Assembly: GCA_036971475.1 (NCBI GenBank)
Contig: JBAIZL010000002.1
Coordinates: forward strand, 166,668,214-166,732,213
DNA: 64,000 bases
Direction of reading: 5' to 3'
Source of the DNA: Prosapia bicincta
Taxonomy: Eukaryota > Arthropoda > Insecta > Hemiptera > Cercopidae
The translations under genes were made by a program, and so were the position numbers. Each line of letters starts with the position of its first letter. The first letter of the stretch is position 1. The notes under the pieces are model-generated. The model did no database searches and was not told the origin of the DNA. It saw only the letters and a program-made list of their open reading frames with translations. Below are positions 11,380-24,304 of this stretch, piece after piece.

Positions 11380-13860
11380 GGAACCACATATGCAACATAT
11401 AACAACTATTGCAAGCACATACTTAACATAAAGCAACTGGTGCAACCACATAACTAAAATTTTGTAACTACTCCAACCACATAGTTAACATATTGCTTAA
11501 AATGTTCCAAATACATACGCAACATAATATAGCTTGTGCAGTCAAATACTAAGCGTATTGAAAGTAGTGCAGCACATACTTATCATATTGCAACTAGTGC
11601 AACCGCATACTTGAAATATTGCAAGTATATAAGCAACATATTGTATGTAGGGCAAATACATGCTTAGCATACTGCAACTAGTGCAATCACATAATTAAAA
11701 TATTGCAGCTGCAAACGCAACATATGGGAACTAGTGCAACCGCATACTTGAAATATTGCAAGAACATAAGCAACATATTGTAAGTAGTGCAAATACATGC
11801 TTAGCATACTGCAACTAGTGCAATCACATAATTAAAATATTGCAACTGCATACGTAACATAAGGGAACTAGTGCCACCACACACCTAACAAATTGCAACT
11901 AGTGCAACCAAATATTTTCCATATTGCAATTACTGCAACCACATACCTAACATGTTGTACCTAGTGCAACCGTATACCTATCATATTAGAACTAGTGCAA
12001 CAATTTACTTAAAATAATGAAACTAGTGCAACCACATAACTAAGATTTTTTAACTAGTCCAACAACTTATTTAACATATTGCAACTACTGCAACCGAATA
12101 CCTAACAAATCGGAATTTGTGCAACCACATACTTAAAATATTGAAACTAGTCCAACAACACACATAACGTATTGGAACTAGTGCAACTACATATTTAGCC
12201 TTTTACAACTAGTGCAACCACATACTTAACAAATTGCTACTAGTGCAACCGTATACCTGACATAGTTTGAAACTACTTCTACTACAAACGTAAAATATTA
12301 GAACTAGTGCAATCATATAATTAGCATATTGCAGCTAGTGTAGCCGCATATTTAAAATATTGAGACTACATACGCAACATATTGTAACTAGTGCAGCTAC
12401 ATACTTAGCGTATTTTAACTATTGTAACCGCATACTTAGCTTACTACAACTAACGCAACCACGTACTTGGCATACTGCAGCCATTGCAACGACGTACTTA
12501 ACATATTGCCACTACATACGCAACATATCGTTACTAGGGCAATTACATACTTAGGGTCTTGAAACTAGTGCAGCCACATACTTATCATATTGCAATTAGT
12601 GCAACCACATGCTTAACATATTGCACCTAGTGCAACCGTATACCTGTCATATTGGAACTAGTGCAACAATATACTTAAAATATTGTAACTAGTGCAACCA
12701 TATAATTAGCATATTCCAACTACATACGTAACATATTGTAAGTATTGCAACTGCATGCCTAGTATACTGCAACTAGTGCAGTACTTAAAATATTGCAACT
12801 GCATACGCAACATATTGAAACTAGTGTCACTACACACCTAACATAATGCTACTAGTCCAACCACATATTTACCATATTGCAACTAGTGCATCCACATACT
12901 TAACATATGGGGCCTAGTGTAACCGTATAGCTATAATATTGGAACTAGTGCAACCATATACTTAAAATATTAAAACTAGTACAACCACATAACTAACATC
13001 TTGTAACTAGCCCAAACACAAATTTAACATTTTGCAACTACTGCAACCGTATATCTAACAAATTGGAGCTTGTTCAACCACATACCTAAAATATTGAATC
13101 TAGTGCAACAATACACACAACATATTGCAGCTAGTACAACCACATACTTAGCTTATCGTAGCTAGTGCAATCACATACTTAGCTTATTGTAACTAGTGCA
13201 ATCACATACTTAGCTTATTGCACCTAGTGCAACCACATACTTAAAATATTGCAACTACATACGCAACATTTGTACCTAGTGCATCTACATACTTAGCATA
13301 TTACAACTAGTGCAATCACATACTTAAAATATTGCAACTGAATACACAACATATTGGAACTAGTGCCATCAAACACCTAATATATTGCAACTAGTGCAAC
13401 TACATATTTACCATATTGCAACTAGTGCAACCACATACTTAACATATTGCATCTAGTGCAACCGTATACCTATCATTTTGGAACTAGTGCAACCGTATAC
13501 TTAAAATATTGAAACTAGTGTTTAATTAGCAGATTGCAGCTAGTGCAATTCATACCTAAAATATTGCATCTACATATTGTAACTAGTGCTGCCACATACT
13601 TAGCACAATGTAACTAGTGCAACCACATACTTAGCATATTGCAGCTAATGCAACCACATACTTAACATACTGCCACTACATACGCAACATATTGTAACTA
13701 GTGCAGCCACATACTTAGCGTATTGAAACTAGTGCAACACATACTTAGCTTACTGCAACTAACGCAACCACATACTTAGCATATTGCAGCTAATGCAACC
13801 TTATACTTAACATGTTTTAAATACATACGCAACATATTGTAACTAGTACAACATATTGTT
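11380..13860. repeat. degenerate 31-bp minisatellite, about 2.5 kb
   Basis: Tandem units with the core ACTAGTGCAACCACATACTT plus TAACATATTGCA give a 31-bp period. Shorter units lacking the ACTAGTGCAAC part, around CTACATACGCAACAT, are interspersed, and several blocks (for example 13640-13850 against 12340-12560) repeat in similar order. That suggests higher-order amplification. It lies wholly inside the intron between SDR block 1 exons c and d. No transposon ends were seen. Confidence 0.9.
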
Positions 13861-14102
13861 CCATTGTAGAGGTAATAATTTTTTTCTGAGTGTTTCATTT
13901 TATGGCAAACATTTTATGATTTTTTCAATTACAATAAATTTAATCTAAATATAAGTGAATTTACTTTGACTGACTATGTAAAATATATAAAATTTTTCTT
14001 TTTGAAAACTGTAAAATAGTGACATATTTTCAGTAAAACATTTTATGAGCAAATATATCAGATACAGTGAATTACCTTTAACTCAGATATTTAGAAATAT
14101 AG

Positions 14103-14905
14103 GCTACATCACAAAAACAGAACCTACTTCAAAAAAAGAAACCCATAACATAACTTTTACTTAATAAAATGTAAAATATACAACTCTGATAACGGAAACA
14201 TAATATATCATAGGCTTAATAACCACAAGCGTTTGACGTCGCCACCGAAATTACATACTAAACGTAACAAATAAAGGATTTTACATGATGTTGGAGCTCC
14301 TTGGTATGTAGATTAACAAATGATGATATACATACAAGTTTATCAATCATTTCCTTCATACGATTCTTTTATAGATACAGTATAAGGAATTTATTAAATT
14401 TATTATACAAAAGGATTAATGAAATATGACCTCTTACTTCTATAAGCATCTACAGTTATAACATTACTAGGAAATCATTCAAAGAAATTAGAATTGTCCG
14501 CAATCTGTATACCTGGAAGAAAAATAACCAATTACATTTTGTATGGTCTTTGCCGAGAACAAAGATCAATTATCGTCCCGCATATTATCATAATATCGAA
14601 TACAGGAAATATATTTCATGGGAAGACTTTATGTTTCGCTATAATTTGTCATTGGAAATCAAGCACGTTCATGCTTTAGTGCTAATTAGTAAAAACGTTG
14701 ATGGTTTCGGAAATGGTTATTATATAATGATATGTTAGCAAATAGCAGGCATGATTGCGTCGCTGACTTCAAACGTTTGTGGGTAATGAGCTTAGGATAA
14801 ATTAGGTTTTCGTTATCAGAAAATTATTTTTTACTTGAGAGTAAGTGAAATTTATATTTCAGTGGTTTTTTAAGTAGGTTCTGTTTTTAAAATAGTTTCT
14901 GTAGC
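14103..14905. mobile_element. non-autonomous DNA transposon with about 130-bp terminal inverted repeats
   Basis: The ends are inverted copies of each other. AACAGAACCTACTT near 14116 matches the reverse complement of 14866-14886, and similarity continues inward through CTGATAACG and AACGTTTG-like stretches to about 14243 and 14757. The outermost shared hexamer is GCTACA/TGTAGC. The 500-bp centre has no recognisable transposase. No convincing target duplication was found, so the superfamily is undetermined. Confidence 0.7.
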
Positions 14906-16179
14906 AAAAATTTATTTCTTTTTTAATTTGTATTTTAATTATAAATAAATTTCGTTTCATACTGTTGAATATGTTGGCAAAGTTGCCAATATTTATCTAC
15001 ACATATTTCTGATGTTTATATCCCTCTAACCATATTGCTCGAACGTTGATCAAATAATTGACACACCTTTGAAGAATGTAACGTAATATCTCGGGTAAAT
15101 TTTCAATAATGCTGTCTCTAAAAGTTAATAGGGAAACATTGTGTACTCATAAAATTTAAATAGAAAAAGTAGGTCAAAATTGATAGTAAAGGTATATTTA
15201 ATGATTTTATCTCTTGATATTTAGTGAAGTAATGAGGTTTTCACCTGGGGATAATTGAATATCTTGATTATGGTAAAATAACTAAATCGGCTTTTCAATA
15301 TATATATATTTTCGCTTATCTCATGCCAGTTATATATAATTGTATATTAATATGGGTAGACCATCGAAGAAGGGACTTTTTAATGAGGAAAATTCATTCA
15401 TTAGTATCCGATGGTGCTCTCTCTAGGCCGCTCTATCAAGCAAATTAAAAAAAAAACTATTTGTTTTATATTTATTTGTTCAGTGTAATTTTCATGTGAT
15501 GTAGAACACTACATTAATTGTATGCTGTAATGGTATATTTCGCTTATTAATTATCTTATAATTTATAATCTTGTAAAACAAAAAAATTAAAATATTTTCT
15601 CTCTAAAATTTTGTTTCAAATATAAAACAGCCTAATATGTCTTCAAATCAGACGGAATCGGATGTAACTATAATGGGAACTCCAGGAAGGTTTTCCGTTT
15701 TATTTACAAAAAAATCCCTTTGATCGCTTAAATATTTCAAAAGGTATGGTGAAACAAAAAGAAAAAAACTTATGGATCGAATATAGAACGTCCTCCTATT
15801 TTGAAGTCGGTTAAAAATGTTTGTTTACTTGTACATTATATGAAAATAATTACTACAATATATGCATATTAACTAAAAATAGGCTTGCTACCAAAGTTTT
15901 AAGTTAAAGAATCACCAACGAGCAATCAATATTGAGGTATGCAGTTACAATTATTGATAGAATTTTAAACAAAACTCGTTGATACTAAAAATTCAATATC
16001 AAATCTTACCACTGTAACCAATGCGGTGTGTAAATAGAAATGTTGATATATGTTGCATAATGTTTCAATTAATATATATTTTATTGACTAAGAATGTACA
16101 TTCTGTCAAAACTATTTATTTGAAATCTTTTTGTGTATGTGTTATTCATATTTTTTTATTTAATTCTATGTAATTTCAG
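14906..16179. other. intronic AT-rich sequence
   Basis: Remainder of the intron before SDR block 1 exon d. No gene, repeat or transposon end recognised. Confidence 0.4.
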
Positions 16180-16265
16180 AAGTGGCAGATTTGATTTTAT
16201 TTTTGAGTTCCGAAAAGAGTTCATACATAAATGCAGCCAACGTGGACATTGGTGGGGGACTTTAA
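16180..16265 (+). CDS. SDR block 1, terminal exon d
   Basis: Acceptor TTTCAG. It encodes EVADLILFLSSEKSSYINA and then ANVDIGGGL with a TAA stop, the conserved C-terminal strand-helix of SDR enzymes. 86 nt, as in block 2. An AATAAA lies about 100 bp downstream. Confidence 0.82.
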
Positions 16266-16818
16266 CTACATGGCACCCTGTACAGTTATGACAATAATTC
16301 CAAGTATTTGTAAAGGTCTTATCAAGTTTTACTCTGTATTTATTCAATAAGGTGACTGATAACAAAAAAATAAATAACCAGACTATTGGTTTTTCATTAA
16401 ATGAAATTAGTGTTATTAAATTTAATAATCATTTTTATTCTTTCCTCTTGTCTCGTTACAATGATCTGTCGTTTTTTTATTATAACCTATTCAACTTACT
16501 TTAAGAAACATTTATAGAGTTAGTTCTTCGTATCTCTCCTAGGGACTGCAGGCAGTTAAGACATTAAATCACTGAGACATTTAATAATAGTTATACTAAT
16601 AATATTTAATTTGTAATTGCAGAAAAACCTTGATTTCCCCTCAGAGCTCGTTGATAGTATACTACATAAATATACAAACTACAACATTTTGAAAGTTTAA
16701 ACATGTCTGTGCATATAATATATTACATTTTCAAATATTATTTAGACGGAAAGCAATACCGACTGATATTATAAATCCTACGTTCATCAAAACATACTTT
16801 TATAATTTTTTTTTCTAG
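16266..16818. other. spacer between SDR blocks, no first exon seen
   Basis: 553 bp of AT-rich sequence between the stop of block 1 and the first exon of block 2. Read in all plus-strand frames it contains no GxxxGxG cofactor-binding motif. Block 2 therefore either borrows an upstream first exon or lacks one. Confidence 0.55.
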
Positions 16819-17012
16819 GTACTGATCATTGCAGTATTGGATTAGATGTGTCGAGCAAAGAAAGCGTTGACAATATATTTAAAGTCATTAAAGAAAAATA
16901 CAAATCACCACCAACCGTGATCGTTAATTGTGCAGGAATAGGCACTGGCAACCGTCATTTCATAAACGAATCGATAGAGTCGATGCAAAATGTTTTCGAT
17001 GTCAATTACAAA
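16819..17012 (+). CDS. SDR block 2, exon a (NCAG motif)
   Basis: Best-preserved copy of the short-chain dehydrogenase gene (FabG/HSD17B8-like by motif; the substrate cannot be read from sequence). The exon follows TTTTCTAG and ends at a GTAATG donor. It encodes DHCSIGLDVSSKESVDNIF, PPTVIVNCAGIG and NVFDVNYK, that is beta-strands 3-4 of the Rossmann fold. The four exons of block 2 (194, 176, 128, 86 nt) join in frame into about 194 residues. The family is usually about 250, so about 60 N-terminal residues including TGxxxGxG are missing here and must lie in an upstream exon. Confidence 0.82.
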
Positions 17013-17504
17013 GTAATGCTCTTACCTGATGTAGCAATTATTTTCACGTAGCATAAGAACAAAATAAATTCTGAGCATATTTTATCTTCGGTCAGCCGTA
17101 AACACTAATTTTTATTTTCGTATTGTAGAATCCCATTTACTGAAATAGTTTAATATTTTAATTGTTTTTAAATATATTTTGGTGATATTATTAGCTCTTT
17201 CGTGTTTAGAAAAATCTATTTCACTATAACATTTATGAAATAATGAATTTACTTTTCCTTTTTGAAACTGTTACCTTACTTTTAGCTACTAGCCCGATAA
17301 TTCTTCTATAAAAATACTTTTACAATTTTCAGGTCAATGTATTAAATTTTTCTGTTTCATTGTTTAATTTTATTGGTTCAATTTTTACATTAGAATTTGT
17401 TTTACAAACATTTCACAAACATATTTAGTATACATTGACACTGTAAGTATAAGCAAATTAAATACCGGTTAAAAGCACAAAATTGTTATATGTAGCGCAA
17501 TAAA

Positions 17505-17508
<4 letters not shown>

Positions 17509-17569
<61 letters not shown>
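17509..17569. repeat. (TA)n microsatellite
   Basis: About 30 TA units in the intron between exons a and b of SDR block 2. Confidence 0.92.
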
Positions 17570-17571
<2 letters not shown>

Positions 17572-18467
17572 ACTTCATAAAATAACTGTCATAAACATTT
17601 AGTAAATTACCATATACGATTAAAAATTATCTCGGCCATCATTCACTAATAATTACGTGTTTCAATAAAAAGAAGTTTTATTGTCACTGCAATAGAAATC
17701 TAAGGAGACTACACTGTTTCTACAAAGAAGGCTAAACAGACTCGTGCAGACTGAAAACTCGGAAATATCTGCTTGAAAACGTTAAGACTTAATTATTGAA
17801 TTAGATATTATAAAACTAACTATTTAGGACTGAAACTTCATTCCTCAGAATAATCAATAGATTTCGACATGTTAGTGATCAAGGAAACTTTGCATATATC
17901 AAGATTTAATTGTTAAGATGATCTTTTTTTATTTTCTCTGCCCATTCCACAACATATCGTGGTCTACTTTCCAACGAAATCTATTACATCTCTCATTTCG
18001 AACCCTCTTAAACAAGGTTATTCCAACTATTGGGGGGAGCTTTGAGTTCCTTGACCCAGATGACCAAGAAAAAATAGACACTTTCAAGTATGAATGTTAT
18101 CCGCCATATTAGACACATACGTGTTATTTAGGATACGCTCTTGTTGGTTTTATTTATTCAAAGTGCTACTTTAATTTAAATCTAAACCCCAAAACAGGCA
18201 CTTGATTTAATTTACGGCGACATGTCTTACATATCTACAGCTCTTTAGGCGCTCTCCTATAAGTATTATTTAAGTCTAGCTCCATAGCGAGAGTTTTAAG
18301 ACGCTCTACCATTGGCTGGTATAGTAGATTGATACATACTCATTGAGCACTATGACGGTGTGCTGGAAAGTGTAGACATAGATAATTGTGCTCGGTTTGT
18401 ACTCCCATAAAGATCTTGTTTTTGCTATCGAAGTAACCTCTATCTACTTACACATTTTTACTTAAAA

Positions 18468-18612
18468 ATAAATAAAAACATACACAAAACTAACAAACTA
18501 ATGATTTATTTCTCATACGCGTTTCAATGACCAAGTCATCATCGTCAGTGAGTGTTACTACTACAAACTGTAACTTACAACTGTTGTATGTTTTGTGTAT
18601 GTTTTTATTTAT
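18468..18612 (-). mobile_element. fold-back element carrying a hammerhead-like motif
   Basis: Perfect 23-bp inverted arms (18468-18490 and 18590-18612, core CATACACAAAAC / GTTTTGTGTATG) enclose about 100 bp that contain the motif at 18516-18548. It lies in the SDR block 2 intron between exons a and b. It resembles the fold-backs at 24147-24309 and 34347-34566 in layout but not in arm sequence. Confidence 0.6.
18516..18548 (-). ncRNA. hammerhead-ribozyme-like motif
   Basis: The minus strand reads CTGACGA, one T, the hairpin GATGAC-TTG-GTCATT, GAAA, then ACGCGT followed by A. In hammerhead terms CUGANGA, stem II and GAAA are in place. The hexamer ACGCGT is fully self-complementary, as needed for a stem III formed between two RNA copies, and U-A fits the UH cleavage rule. 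The single U between CUGANGA and stem II is not in the textbook core. Activity is inference. Confidence 0.5.
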
Positions 18613-18753
18613 ATTTAACATAACCTCACAAGCTAAGCTCAAAGAATATTTGTTTAGATTTTTACTTGTTAAAATGATACTAATAAAACAGTAGTAAACA
18701 CCAATTTTCTTGTAAGACTCCTAAAACTGTTGTTCTTTTTTTAATACTTACAG

Positions 18754-18929
18754 GGCACTTTTATGGTTACCCAAAAGGCATGCCAAGAGCTAAAACAATA
18801 TGAACTATCAGGTTCAATAGTAAATGTAGCCAGTATATTGGGACGTGGATATGATGCATATATATGCTACGGTAGCACTAAGGCAGCTGTGGTGTGTTTA
18901 ACGAAGGGAGTTGGAAAAGAAATGGCTCA
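18754..18929 (+). CDS. SDR block 2, exon b (catalytic Ser and YxxxK)
   Basis: Acceptor TTACAG, donor GTAAGT. It encodes GTFMVTQKACQEL, the catalytic-serine strand GSIVNVASILG, and the active-site YGSTK followed by GVGKEMAQ. The Ser-Tyr-Lys triad is intact. It ends in phase 2 and joins exon c to restore Gln-Tyr-Gly-Ile-Arg. Confidence 0.85.
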
Positions 18930-19219
18930 GTAAGTTGAAAGTCAACAATTTGTTAAACTTATTTGCAAACAAAATTATCCTCTATACTCTAGTATACAAT
19001 CCATACTACATTATATATATAGTCTATACAAATGCTTTTCCAAATTTGTATTTACTTTATATCAGACATCATAATATTTTGAATTCTATTACATTGTTGT
19101 TGGTCTTTATGTATAGGGCCTTATGGATTAAAATAAATCCAAATCTAAATACTAAGCCTACTTCCCTGAAATAAGTTATTTTTATAGCAAACAATGTATA
19201 GTTCTAATATATATTTCAG

Positions 19220-19347
19220 GTATGGAATACGCTGTAATGCAGTAAGTCCAGGCGGAATAGATACAGAAATGCTAAGAGCAACCGATTACGTTATCAAAGA
19301 AGGTGTATTGCACAGATGTCCTGCAAAGCGTTTCGGAACCCCTGAAG
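19220..19347 (+). CDS. SDR block 2, exon c
   Basis: Acceptor TTTCAG, donor GTATTG. It encodes YGIRCNAVSPGGIDTEMLRA and CPAKRFGTPE; NxxxPG is the loop that contacts the nicotinamide side of the cofactor in SDR enzymes. It ends in phase 1, matching exon d. Confidence 0.85.
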
Positions 19348-20210
19348 GTATTGAACACCATATAAAATGTAACGTTTTATCGTGAAAACAATAACAGTAA
19401 TTGTGTATTAAACTTTATTTGTATAGCTACAACCATTGGTGTATAGTGTATACTTTATTTAGTTTAGATACACAGTTTAAATTATTGTAATGAATGTTAA
19501 AATTAATTGAATATACCCATTCAATTAGTGTTGTGTTTATATGTTATGTCATGAAGGAGAATGTATTACTTGATATGTTGTACATAATTTATTATTACAT
19601 ATGTACATTTTTCTCCGAATATAAAACTTTTGTAATGGTGCTTAAATGCTAGACGTCTACTTCATCCAAATTAAAGTGATAACATTCCGAAATTTACTCT
19701 AAAATTCAGAACCAAATTTCAAATATCAGTTCACAGATTTGCTAATGTGTATTTAACAGTCTATTATGAATATTATAATAAATATATTATTAAATAATTG
19801 GAATTAAACATTTTTGTTATAAAGAGATCCTTTGATTTTTATGGAAAGTATTTTGTTTACTCTATAAATAAGTGTATTAGTATTGATTAAATCATCTGAA
19901 AAGCTGCTGTTCCAACCATTGCCAGAGTTATCAAATACATATAATTTTCCGTAGAACATGTTACGTTTATAACCTATGTCTTATAAATACAAATTGTGCA
20001 TAAAATACGAAATTCTATGCTGTAGATTTAGATGCGTTCAAATTTTTGAAATGCTACTGCTAGTGAAATATGAATTATTTAAAAGAGCATTTCAGAAATA
20101 ATTTAATTCCCATTTGAAAACTGATCTAAAATGAAAAATAGATTATTTTCAAGTTGTATGTATTTTATTACAACTATTTCAAAGCATATATGCTGGATAT
20201 TTGTTTTCAG

Positions 20211-20296
20211 AAGTGGCTGAATTGATTGTATTTTTGGGTTCTGACAAGAGTTCTTACATAAATGCAGCTAACTTGGACATAAATGGTGGAATGTAG
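20211..20296 (+). CDS. SDR block 2, terminal exon d
   Basis: Acceptor TTTTCAG. It encodes EVAELIVFLGSDKSSYINA and then ANLDINGGM with a TAG stop, the C-terminal Rossmann strand region typical of FabG-like SDRs. Confidence 0.85.
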
Positions 20297-20420
20297 CTTC
20301 ACAACGGTAATAAACGTTTACGATACTGAATTTGTATTGAAACCTATTATCTAAGCCGTTACGCAATCTGAATGTGAGCCTAATAAGTTGTGACAGCTTA
20401 AAAATAATATTTGTTACGCA

Positions 20421-20426
20421 ATAAAT
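20421..20426 (+). terminator. candidate polyadenylation signal for SDR block 2
   Basis: AATAAA lies 125 bp after the stop codon. In such AT-rich DNA the hexamer is common, so only its position supports it. Confidence 0.35.
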
Positions 20427-21113
20427 TACAATAATTGTATTAAGAATGATGTTTATTAACTTTATTTTCTCTTGCGAACTTATAACTTATGATTATCTTC
20501 AGTAATTATTGAATTTAATTTGATGTTATGTTTTAGAATAATTTTGTGTAAAATAATGATCCATACAAACAAGTGATATTTTGAAATGTATTATTTTATT
20601 CCAAACGAATATTCTTTTAGTTTACAGAGAATATAAGAACACGGTGTCAAATATAGTATTTAAATATACGAATGAAGAAAGAAAAATATCATAAATATGT
20701 CTATTCCAAGGTTATCGTCTTTTCATAACATGAAGAGAATAAAATTCTTCGTGAGATAGAACTAGCGATATCGGGAAAACTTTGAGATCTATTTATAAAC
20801 ACTGAAGCGCCTGTCGCTATTTTATACTGTTAATTTAATAATAAACAAATGTGTATGCAACAGTTTACCGTTAGTCTGCTAAATTACATTTTTTCAACAA
20901 CGATATTTACAAATCAGAAGAAGATCGAAAAAAACGTCTTAAATATTTCATAAATATATTTCATTATTAATATTATCGAAACTAATATTTCATTAATAAA
21001 CTTTTAAATATTTCAAAAACAAGGATACTTTTAATGCATATATTGTTCTAATAATTCTTTTTATGAAATATTTTTAATTTAATAACTATATTACAATAAA
21101 ACATATCACCATG

Positions 21114-21159
<46 letters not shown>

Positions 21160-24064
21160 CAGGCTACTCTCTCAGGCTAAGGTAAATACGAACGTTACTA
21201 TAAACATAGGTCTGGAAGATTTGTTACGAGAAACAGCTAGTGGAATATTTCGGCTGACTTTCAGGTCCATTGCTTAGTAAATGAGGATTTGATTCCCAAT
21301 ATTAACTAGGTTTATAATAAAGATTATATGTTTTATAAAAGCTGTATTTACAGTACGATGATGTTTAGCCTTTTCTATCTATTTTTAATAATTAAAATAT
21401 TTAATATTTAATCGAACTAATTTTATTTTCAGGCTCTTTAGATGGAAATTGGAATATTTTTTTGTATATTGGAATGTATATGGGATCATTCTTTTCAAAA
21501 CCCAATTCTCTCAGAATTTTGTAAAATAATAATTACTACTTGGCAATCAATCAACCAAAATATTATACCAAAATCTAAACATATACTTTTTCGAAACCGT
21601 GGTTTGAAAAAAACTCCAGATATGTCCTAATTATAGGACTACTTGGTTGGTTTGAACCAAGTTAATTTTCCTTCATGAGAAAATTTGTTAACATGTGACA
21701 TTTAATTAAAGGTCTTTTAACTTGTTAGACACATACAAAATAGTTTTGAGATTTGCAGTTAAATAATTAGAAATGCGATTTATCATTTTTTTAAAATCTT
21801 TATTATAAAAATATCATTATTATAGGTATTATAAATCTATATGGTGCCATAGTACGAAGAGAGATGTTGCTACAGCTATGCAATACAAAATTTGCTGTGA
21901 ATGTACAGTCGTTATATGTTATCTATTGGTAAATGCTAGTTGTAATGGAAGCTTAAAGAATATATTTTATACGAAATTTAATTGTTCTAAATCTACCATG
22001 ATCTGCCATAATTTCTAGTTACTAGCAGTTTTTTAAAAATATATTTTATAATGAAATAAATTATAATGTTTAAATATTTACCAATAATATTGTCTAAATG
22101 TTCAATTCCCTTATATTTTTATATCCTAAACTTTAGTTATAAAACTCCAAGCTAAAATTAATTTATTGAATATTTGTAATAAGATTGTTTCATTATATCA
22201 AAATATAGTTCTTTAGAAATTGTTCGTCCTCAATATGTGTATTGTTGAAACTTAATATGAGGAAATTAGTAGAATATTTGGATTTTATTTAAAACACGAA
22301 AATCCTATGTTTTCTTAGTAATACGTTTATCGTTGCGATTTCATAAAATTATCTAACTTTATTTTTTTCCAACATAAAAAAATAGTATTCGATATTAGAA
22401 CTTAATATTGTTATTACTTTAATAATATTAGATATTAGGTTAGTTTCATTTTATAAAAAAGTTTAAAGAATCCTTTTTAAGAAAATTCTATTTATTTGAA
22501 AACAATTGTTCTACTAACCTGGTCCGACCCTTAAATAGAATATTTCGAGGTTTTTCCTTAATTGTCTAATTAAAACCAATCGAGGTGTAAAAACCCTTCA
22601 CTCCCAATTGTTCTTTAATGTAGATTCACCTAGATTCAGTTTTTCTTGCCCAATCACGTTTACTGCAGAACCTTGCGAAATCAGTCATAAACAATACAGT
22701 AGACATTTTCACTAAATTTAGACAAAACTTTAGACTAAATTTCCTTATATTAATATTTGTAACACATTTAAATATCTAATTTTTATAAAGGAGCCCATTT
22801 TCATTTATCGTACTTTGCAAGTATCGTGCATTTGGTGGTCACTGTCGTGTGTGTTTTATTCTATAGTAAATATCTTCCTTAGGGCTTTAGAGATGATACT
22901 ATAGTAATAGGAAGTCAATGCTAATATAACTATTACAAAAAATAGTGATAATTAAATTTGTTTGCATGTCGTAGAGAATCAATGAACTATTTCGGAAGGT
23001 AATCTCAAAAATAAATGGGATGGAAAAATAAAAAGCATGATATAAAAATTAAATGGAATAACCCGTGTTTACATTCAACTGTTATAAAACTAAACGTTTT
23101 CAATTTGGAAAACTCTATGCAATTTGCTGACAATATTTTAAAGCAAAATAATATATTTTCAGATTTTTATAACCTTTCATGTATTGTTTAATTAAAAATA
23201 AATAATTCCTCTGTACAGTGTTTATTACACACACACACACACATACACAAACACAGTTCAAACTATAAAATATTACTATTTTTAGTAACTTTTATTTTTT
23301 TTCAGCACTATTTTAATGGAAAGACAATAACATAAGTCTAAACTGTTGGGTTTCACACCATAAAAGCAGGGAACATAACAAAGATTTAGACACCAATAGC
23401 TCTCTTTAAATCCACATCGCTAGAGAGCTGATAATATTTCAACTATATACAGTAGACTGCCACTAATATTGAAGAAATGTTATCTCTGTAACCTTTAATC
23501 CATATAGCATCTAAAAATGTTCACTTTCAAAACTGATAAATCGAAATGTTAAAAAAAATAAAGAAATAACCTTGAATATTCGCTTGCCTGAATTTTCAAT
23601 TAGCCTTCTTGACACTGAAGAAATAAAGTTTATGCAGATGTCACTTGAATTGTTAATGTAAGCAGAGCTCTTTTGCTTCGTCTAACATCACCGTACAGAA
23701 CAATTGCCATTAGAGCAACACAAACATTGTTTATTTTATTTGGAAAATAGCGATTAGCTTAGTACAATATAAGAATTGAACTATAGTTACATACTAATAT
23801 AATTTGAAAAGTCAAAACAGAAAGAAGTTCTTAACCGTTCCATTAATGTAAATCAAATTTGACAGCCTAATTTATTCGTTTTTAAGTAAACGTACTCATT
23901 GAGAATCAATTTTAGTTGTCAAATTTACTTTAATTCAAACTCCTTTAATCATATTGCATTCATTTTCTTGTTACTATTTCGCAAATTCCTTTCTTTATTG
24001 ATATTCATACTAGAACAATTCCAAGCTCGTAATTTTCCTTCTACTTTAAATAATGTTTATGTTA

Positions 24065-24123
<59 letters not shown>

Positions 24124-24146
24124 CTATATGTATTATTGTGTATTAA

Positions 24147-24304
24147 TAAAGAACATAAGTCAAAATACAAATACAAGAATTATAATTGAATTTACAATTG
24201 AAAGCTTTTCGTTGGCTAATAGTACCAACATCATCAGGAATATTAAACAATTAAGCAATTGTAAACTCAATTATAATTCTTGTATTTGTATTTTGACTTA
24301 TGTT

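Noticed and set aside
11380..13860. CRISPR-like array
   Set aside because: Units are contiguous and degenerate with no unique spacers, in a eukaryotic intron; this is a minisatellite.
14494..14738. Two overlapping open frames inside the inverted-repeat element
   Set aside because: Short and without transposase motifs; probably chance frames.
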